DNA from: JAJPXI01 sp045602885
GTDB taxonomy: Bacteria > Bacillota > Clostridia > Oscillospirales > Oscillospiraceae
Reading direction: 5' to 3'
DNA: 35,219 bases
Assembly: GCA_045602885.1 (NCBI GenBank)
Contig: JAZSCJ010000138.1
Coordinates: 1-35,219 of the forward strand
Shown in pieces: positions 30,681 to 35,219 of the stretch (position 1 is the stretch's first letter; each line of letters opens with the position of its first letter). Position numbers and translations under genes: made by a program. Below the pieces are notes generated by a model, which did not search any database, had not been told where the DNA came from, and was given only the letters and a program-made list of their open reading frames with translations.

Positions 30681-31532
30681 ATGAAGGAAAATCAAAAAGG
30701 GACGCTGTATATTTTTCTGGCAGCCGTTCTTTATAGCATCGGCGGACTGTGCATCAAGGTGATCCCGTGGGGTGGTATGGCCATCAACGGAGGGCGAACC
30801 GCCATCGCCGTGGTGGTGATCGGGGTCTATCTCCTTGTGATCAAGCACCGCCTTCGCTTCAACCGATGGATTCTTTTGGGCGCAATTTGTGTATCGGGTA
30901 CCAATGCGCTGTTTTCCATCGCAAATAAGCTGACCACGGCGGCCAATGCCATTGTGCTGCAGTTTACCGTACCGATTTTTGTCATGCTCTTTTCACTGCT
31001 GTTCTTCCGCCGCAAGCCGACCAAACTGGATGTGGGCGCCTGCATAGTCGTTTTTGGCGGGATTTTGTTCTTTTTCATGGACAGTCTTTCCATGGGCGGT
31101 GGATTGGGCAATGCTTTGGCACTGCTGTCCGGCATTTCCTACGCCGGTGTGTTTTTGCTCAACGATTTTCCCGACAGCGATGCCATTTCCGCCATCTTTT
31201 GGGGCGATGTGCTGTCCGCTTTGACGGGATTACCCTTTCTTTTTGCTGAAAGGGACTTTTCCTTTACACCGATGCTCAGCCTTATTGTTCTCGGTGTTTT
31301 CCAGGTTGCCCTTGCCTATATTCTGTTGACCATCGGTTTAAAGACCACACCGCCGGTGACGGCCAGTTTGGTTTCCGGCATTGAGCCGGTGCTCAACCCC
31401 ATTTTTGTTGCCGTTTTTTACGGAGAGCGGATGGGGATCTTTGCGCTGATCGGCGCTGCCATCGTGATTTTGGGCGTGGTCTGCTATAACGTATTAAAAC
31501 TGCGTCTGGATCGCAAATTGCCACAAGAATAA
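30681..31532 (+). CDS. EamA/DMT-family transporter under tyrosine T-box control
   Basis: This 283-residue integral membrane protein has about ten hydrophobic helices in two EamA repeats. The first runs from about 8 to 135 and ends near VGACIVVFGGILFFFMD. The second runs from about 145 to 275, with GLKTTPPVTASLVSGIEPVLNPIFVAVFYGERM, the typical end of the drug/metabolite transporter fold. The substrate is not known for this protein. Its position between a tyrosine T-box and tyrS, with no terminator before tyrS, suggests transport of tyrosine or a related aromatic compound, probably uptake. DMT proteins are often exporters, however. The ATG at 30681 has a weak ribosome binding site. An in-frame alternative was not seen. 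Confidence 0.9.
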   Translation: MKENQKGTLYIFLAAVLYSIGGLCIKVIPWGGMAINGGRTAIAVVVIGVYLLVIKHRLRFNRWILLGAICVSGTNALFSIANKLTTAANAIVLQFTVPIFVMLFSLLFFRRKPTKLDVGACIVVFGGILFFFMDSLSMGGGLGNALALLSGISYAGVFLLNDFPDSDAISAIFWGDVLSALTGLPFLFAERDFSFTPMLSLIVLGVFQVALAYILLTIGLKTTPPVTASLVSGIEPVLNPIFVAVFYGERMGIFALIGAAIVILGVVCYNVLKLRLDRKLPQE

Positions 31533-31561
31533 ATCAATTTCACATATTAGGAGAGATTTAC

Positions 31562-32794
31562 ATGACTTGCTACGAAGAACTGAAAGCACGTGGTCTGATC
31601 GCTCAGGTCACCAATGAGGAGGAAATCTCCACCATGATCAACGAGGGCAAGGCCACCTTTTACATTGGCTTTGACCCCACGGCCGATTCACTGCACGTAG
31701 GTCACTTCATGGCGCTGTGCCTGATGAAGCGTCTGCAGATGGCCGGCAACAAGCCTATCGCCCTGATCGGCGGCGGCACTGCCATGATCGGCGACCCTTC
31801 CGGCCGCACCGATATGCGTTCTATGATGACGGTGGAGACCATTCAGCACAACTGCGACTGCTTCAAAAAGCAGATGGCGCGTTTTATTGAGTTTGGCGAG
31901 GGCAAGGCTCAGATGGTCAACAATGCCGACTGGCTGCTGGATCTGAACTATGTGGATGTTCTGCGCGAGGTGGGTGCCTGCTTCTCGGTCAACAACATGC
32001 TGCGCGCCGAGTGCTATAAGCAGCGTATGGAGAAGGGTCTGTCCTTCCTGGAGTTTAACTACATGATCATGCAGTCCTATGACTTCTACTATCTGTACAA
32101 GAACTACGGTTGTAACATGCAGTTTGGCGGCAATGACCAGTGGAGCAACATGCTGGGCGGCACCGAGCTGATCCGCCGCAAGCTGGAAAAGGACGCCCAC
32201 GCCATGACCATCACGCTGCTTCTCAACAGCGAGGGCAAAAAGATGGGCAAGACGGCCAGCGGTGCCGTGTGGCTGGACCCCAACAAGACCTCTCCCTACG
32301 ACTTCTACCAGTACTGGCGCAACGTGGGCGACGGCGACGTGCTCAAGTGCCTGCGTATGCTGACCTTCCTGCCTCTGGAGCAGATCGACGAGATGGACAA
32401 GTGGGAGGGCAGCCAGCTCAATCAGGCCAAGGAGATCCTGGCCTACGAGCTGACCAAGCTGGTTCACGGAGAAGAAGAGGCCGAGAAAGCCCAGAGCGCG
32501 GCCAAGGCCATCTTTGCGCAGGGCGCAGCCAATGCCGCCGATATGCCCTCCACCTGCCTGTGCGGCGAGGACTTTACCGATGGCACAATCGATATCATGT
32601 CCTTGCTGGTCAAGTGCGGCCTGGCCCCCTCCCGTGGTGAGGCTCGCCGTCTGATCCAGCAGGGCGGTGTGACCGTCTGCGACCAAAAAATCACCGACCT
32701 GGATGCCAAGTGGACCTGTCAGGATTGCTGTGGCGATGGTCTGGTGATCAAGAAGGGCAAAAAGGTATTCCACCGCGCGTTTATGCAGCAGTAA
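31562..32794 (+). CDS. tyrS: Tyrosyl-tRNA synthetase
   Basis: TyrS attaches tyrosine to its tRNA. The 410-residue class I synthetase has FDPTADSLHVGH with the HIGH-type motif HVGH (45-48), and GGNDQWSNM. The KMSKS-type motif is KMGKT near 228-232. A C-terminal S4 domain runs from about 345 (LLVKCGLAPSRGEARRLIQQGGVTV). AGGAGAG precedes the ATG by 6-7 nt. It lies 29 nt after the transporter gene and shares its T-box leader. Codon use is strongly biased to C- and G-ending codons, compared with the mixed use in neighbouring genes, consistent with high expression. Confidence 0.97.
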   Translation: MTCYEELKARGLIAQVTNEEEISTMINEGKATFYIGFDPTADSLHVGHFMALCLMKRLQMAGNKPIALIGGGTAMIGDPSGRTDMRSMMTVETIQHNCDCFKKQMARFIEFGEGKAQMVNNADWLLDLNYVDVLREVGACFSVNNMLRAECYKQRMEKGLSFLEFNYMIMQSYDFYYLYKNYGCNMQFGGNDQWSNMLGGTELIRRKLEKDAHAMTITLLLNSEGKKMGKTASGAVWLDPNKTSPYDFYQYWRNVGDGDVLKCLRMLTFLPLEQIDEMDKWEGSQLNQAKEILAYELTKLVHGEEEAEKAQSAAKAIFAQGAANAADMPSTCLCGEDFTDGTIDIMSLLVKCGLAPSRGEARRLIQQGGVTVCDQKITDLDAKWTCQDCCGDGLVIKKGKKVFHRAFMQQ

Positions 32795-32800
32795 GCGCTT

Positions 32801-32840
32801 CGGCCACCCATCCGTTATTCGGATGGGTGGCCGATTTTTT
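32801..32840 (+). terminator. Terminator after tyrS
   Basis: A perfect 14-bp stem, CGGCCACCCATCCG (32801-32814) with 32820-32833 and loop TTATT, is followed by ATTTTTT. The last bases overlap the stop of the convergent gene, which may share it. Confidence 0.93.
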
Positions 32841-34122
32841 ATTGCAACACACGGATATCAAACAGCGAAGACAGCACCAGCCAATTCTGGGGGAAAGGGC
32901 GCATCAAGTTCCAGTATCCTACGCCGTATAATCCGTATTCCGAAACCAGTTCCAGCTTGGCGCGAATGCTGCGTGCGTCCTCAAACCAGACCTCATGCTC
33001 AATGCCGCCTTCGTCCCTATAACGAAACCAGGGGGACTGGGCACGCTCGTCGTACTCAATGGCTACGTTATAGCGCAAAGCCAACTGCACGGCATATCGG
33101 TTGGAAATTGAGGTCGCCCGACTTTCCCCTTGAACAAAGGGGAGTGACCAGTCATAGCCGTAGTTGGGAATTCCCAGCCAGATCTTTTCACTCGGGATGA
33201 CACTCAAGGCGTATTCCACGACCCGGCGCACATTGGGCAGCGGAGCCACCGCCAGCGGTGGACCATAGGTGTAGCCCCATTCATAGGTCATCAGAAGCAC
33301 TTGGTTGGCCGCTGCGCCCAGCGCCTCGTAGTCGTGCCCCTCGTACAGCAGCCCACGCTGGGTGGGGGAGGTCTTGGGCGCTAACGCAACAATGACGGGC
33401 AACCCCAAGGGGTTGAGTGATTGCGTCAGATTACGGATGAAGGCGGCGTAAGGGCCGGCATCGGCAGCCGAAATGAACTCGAAATCTACATCCAGACCTT
33501 GATAACCCTTTTCAAGAAGTGTGGTGACCAGATTGTTGGTCAGCGTGTTTTGAATACTGGCATCATTGAGGACAAGTCGGGCCAGTTCATTGGAAAAGCC
33601 GCCCTGCTCGGTCAATGTGGAAAGATGCATAAGCGGGGCAACGCCTGCCTGCTTTGCCATGTCGATCAGCGCCCGGGCGGATAAATCGACCAGACCGCCG
33701 CGTGGGGTGATGCCGTAGGTAAAGGGGGTCATGTAGCTCAAATAAGGCAGTGTGGAACGCAACAGCGCCCGATCAATAAACGGGTAGGCGTAGCCGTTGA
33801 CCGAAACGGCACGCCGGGGCTGCTGTCGATAGGAGATCACCAGCGTCTGGCCGGGGTAAATTTCGCTGCCGCCCCCCAGTATGGGATTGTTGCGCCAAAG
33901 CTGGCGCAGAGAAATGCCATATTGCCGGGCGATGGATTGCACCGTCTGACCGGATTGGACGGTATGAAGCTGCTGCGGGAAACGCACCACCAATGTTTGC
34001 CCGACCACAAGACGGGAGGGGTCGGGCAACTGATTGTCGTTGACCAGTTGGGACAGGGCAACACCGTATTCCCGTGCGATGGAATCGATGGTGTCGCCGG
34101 ATTGGACTACATGAATGACCAT
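32839..34122 (-). CDS. LysM-GH18 peptidoglycan hydrolase (SleL/YaaH-like)
   Basis: This is a spore-type N-acetylglucosaminidase candidate, acting on cortex peptidoglycan. The 427-residue protein has two LysM repeats (about 2-47, HVVQSGDTIDSIAREYGV, and 52-97, HTVQSGQTVQSIARQYGI). A glycoside hydrolase family 18 domain follows (about 105-427). The catalytic DxDxE is LDVDFEF, with D211, D213 and E215; MTYEWGY and GYDW are also typical. There is no signal peptide. This fits the YaaH/SleL family, made in the mother cell and placed in the coat. AGGAGG lies upstream of the ATG. It follows the amidase gene by 9 nt in the same operon. Confidence 0.92.
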   Translation of the reverse strand: MVIHVVQSGDTIDSIAREYGVALSQLVNDNQLPDPSRLVVGQTLVVRFPQQLHTVQSGQTVQSIARQYGISLRQLWRNNPILGGGSEIYPGQTLVISYRQQPRRAVSVNGYAYPFIDRALLRSTLPYLSYMTPFTYGITPRGGLVDLSARALIDMAKQAGVAPLMHLSTLTEQGGFSNELARLVLNDASIQNTLTNNLVTTLLEKGYQGLDVDFEFISAADAGPYAAFIRNLTQSLNPLGLPVIVALAPKTSPTQRGLLYEGHDYEALGAAANQVLLMTYEWGYTYGPPLAVAPLPNVRRVVEYALSVIPSEKIWLGIPNYGYDWSLPFVQGESRATSISNRYAVQLALRYNVAIEYDERAQSPWFRYRDEGGIEHEVWFEDARSIRAKLELVSEYGLYGVGYWNLMRPFPQNWLVLSSLFDIRVLQ

Positions 34123-34131
34123 AAAGACCTC

Positions 34132-34872
34132 CTACAGGAGTGTGATAAAGTCCTGGCTGGCCCAACCGAGTTCACCTTGAAAGCGCACCAGGTACCAGCC
34201 CTGCCACTGGTTGAGTACGGTCAGGGCTGCACCATCGTAGGCTCGGGCGATCACGGCGGAAGATCGGCTGGGGCGCTGACGAATGTTCAGATACCCCCAG
34301 TTTACATCGACGACAGCAGGACGTGAGACCTGCGGCAGCAGGAAGGGAAGGTCAAAGTATTCAGTCAGCGACAGCACCAGATTCCGGGCGATGGTGTCCA
34401 AATTGTTTACCACCCAAGTAGCGTCATCGGGGTTATCGTGGTAGCCAAGTTCCAAAAAGACCGAGGGAGCTCGCACACGGCGCACCTCTCCGATGGCGGT
34501 GGTGCTCTCGGCACGCACATCGTTGGGCAGCGGATAAATGGCTTTCAAATTTTCAGCCATGATATCGGCGGCCCGCTGACCTGCGGTCGAACCGGGGAAA
34601 TAGTATACGATGATGCCACGGGCGCTTCCATACTGTCCGTCGGGCGCGGCGTTGGAATGCAGGGCCAGATGCAGATCATAATTTCCGGCATTGGAGGCCG
34701 CAATGGAGCTGGCGGCGGTCATTTCCGGCGTATTGCGTACATATTGAATCCCCGAGGCGGTCAGATAAGGCTGCATGGCGTCGGCCAGACGGTTCATCCA
34801 TTGTTCCTCGGTTCCACCGGTGACATAGTAATTGTTTTGCTGGGTGGACGGGGAAAGATAAATGACAGGCAT
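34132..34872 (-). CDS. N-acetylmuramoyl-L-alanine amidase with SH3-like domain
   Basis: This predicted zinc amidase cleaves the bond between muramic acid and peptide. In the 246-residue protein the Amidase_3-type domain covers about 1-175, with H72 in LALHSNAA and the catalytic glutamate E141 in FLELGYHDN. The usual N-terminal GHGG zinc histidine is replaced by YLSPSTQQNNY, with E22/E23 following. This occurs in a clostridial branch of the family as I recall it, so the metal site may differ. A bacterial SH3-like domain (about 185-246) has LNIRQRPSRSSAVIARAYDG. There is no signal peptide. The ATG at 34872 follows AAAAGGAGG; the frame opening at 35187 would cover the divergent gene. Confidence 0.88.
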   Translation of the reverse strand: MPVIYLSPSTQQNNYYVTGGTEEQWMNRLADAMQPYLTASGIQYVRNTPEMTAASSIAASNAGNYDLHLALHSNAAPDGQYGSARGIIVYYFPGSTAGQRAADIMAENLKAIYPLPNDVRAESTTAIGEVRRVRAPSVFLELGYHDNPDDATWVVNNLDTIARNLVLSLTEYFDLPFLLPQVSRPAVVDVNWGYLNIRQRPSRSSAVIARAYDGAALTVLNQWQGWYLVRFQGELGWASQDFITLL

Positions 34873-34894
34873 AGAAAAACCTCCTTTTGAAAAT

Positions 34895-34924
34895 ATTTTA
34901 TGTCGGGGTGGAACATTTTGACAA
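34895..34924 (-). promoter_or_regulatory. Candidate promoter of the amidase-LysM/GH18 operon
   Basis: On the minus strand CATAAAAT (34902-34895) differs from the sigma-E -10 consensus at one base. GTCAAAAT lies 12 bp upstream, a little short for sigma-E. TTGTCA (34923-34918) with an 18-bp spacer to TAAAAT could also serve sigma-A. The factor is therefore uncertain. Confidence 0.4.
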
Positions 34925-34960
34925 AGACTGCGTCTAAGCAGATAAGGAGGTGCAAACACC

Positions 34961-35219
34961 ATGAAAAAGAAAACTGCTCTTTTGCTTTCGCTCTTGCTTG
35001 TATTCACCCTTATATTGACCGCCTGCGGTGCCGGAAACGGCGCAATGGGTATGGCCGATGACATGGCGATGGTCGCGCCCAGCGAGCCGGCTGCTCCGCC
35101 TATGGCAAACGGAAAGTTTGATATGGCGGAAATGGAAATGCCGATGGCCGGTGCCACACAGGATGGATCCATCACAATGAATTCCATACCGGAAAGCGGG
35201 ATCTACAATGATCCCAACG
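34961..35219 (+). CDS. Putative lipoprotein, methionine-rich N terminus (partial)
   Basis: The first 86 residues are visible; the gene runs off the window. A type II signal peptide (KKKTALLLSLLLVFTLIL) ends in the lipobox LTAC, so the mature protein starts at lipidated C22 and is anchored outside the membrane. The next 45 or so residues are low in complexity and rich in Met, Ala, Pro and Asp/Glu, with MGM, MAM and MEMPM. ATAAGGAGG lies 10 nt before the ATG. It is divergent from the amidase operon. The layout resembles lipoproteins with a DUF4349 domain, but the diagnostic part is not in the window, so the family is unassigned. Confidence 0.8.
   Translation, partial: MKKKTALLLSLLLVFTLILTACGAGNGAMGMADDMAMVAPSEPAAPPMANGKFDMAEMEMPMAGATQDGSITMNSIPESGIYNDPN

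Noticed and set aside
34918..34947. TTGACA on the plus strand as the -35 of the lipoprotein gene
   Set aside because: No acceptable -10 element lies 16-18 bp downstream; that position overlaps the ribosome binding site. It may instead belong to the opposite-strand promoter.

Overview
The window reads as chromosomal DNA from an endospore-forming, Gram-positive anaerobe of the class Clostridia. It is moderately GC-rich for that group, perhaps Oscillospirales, but the family assignment is inference. The reasons are a complete set of spoIIIAA-AH sporulation genes, strong AGGAGG-type ribosome binding sites, a T-box leader, YceD-rpmF and recN-argR neighbourhoods typical of Firmicutes, and spore-type cell wall hydrolases. 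Nearly all genes are intact housekeeping genes. No rRNA, tRNA, insertion sequence, phage gene or CRISPR array was found.

Layout. (1) 1-2050, minus strand: the start of a PotA-type polyamine importer ATPase, then an RluA-family pseudouridine synthase. (2) 2051-7351, plus strand: yceD and rpmF from a consensus promoter, then a PDZ/radical SAM (DUF512) protein, der, plsY and gpsA, ending in a terminator. (3) 7413-8830: spoIIIAA and spoIIIAB. (4) 8918-16361, minus strand: a block that splits the spoIIIA locus. It holds a five-gene peptide ABC importer (ATPases, binding protein, permeases), followed downstream by an M24 Xaa-Pro peptidase and a cyclophilin. (5) 16456-19802: spoIIIAC-AH, with its own sigma-E-like promoter. 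(6) 19846-30357, plus strand: an Asp23 protein, nusB, a TsaD paralog, xseA, xseB, ispA, a DUF212 (PAP2-like) membrane protein, dxs, tlyA, nadK, argR and recN, mostly tightly packed or overlapping. (7) 30361-32840: a tyrosine-specific T-box leader, an EamA/DMT transporter and tyrS. (8) 32839-34872, minus strand: a leaderless amidase and a LysM-GH18 hydrolase, probably spore-associated. (9) 34961 to the edge: the start of a methionine-rich lipoprotein.

How the genes work together. spoIIIAA-AH encode the mother cell side of the feeding-tube channel to the forespore. The minus-strand block imports peptides and can hydrolyse Xaa-Pro bonds. Region 6 resembles the Bacillus order spoIIIA-yqhY-nusB-folD-xseAB-ispA-dxs-tlyA-argR-recN. 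Here accBC is absent, a TsaD-like gene sits where folD would be, and DUF212 and nadK are inserted. The most interesting points are the split spoIIIA locus with a second sigma-E-like promoter, and the tyrosine T-box that places an uncharacterised DMT transporter under tyrosine control together with tyrS.
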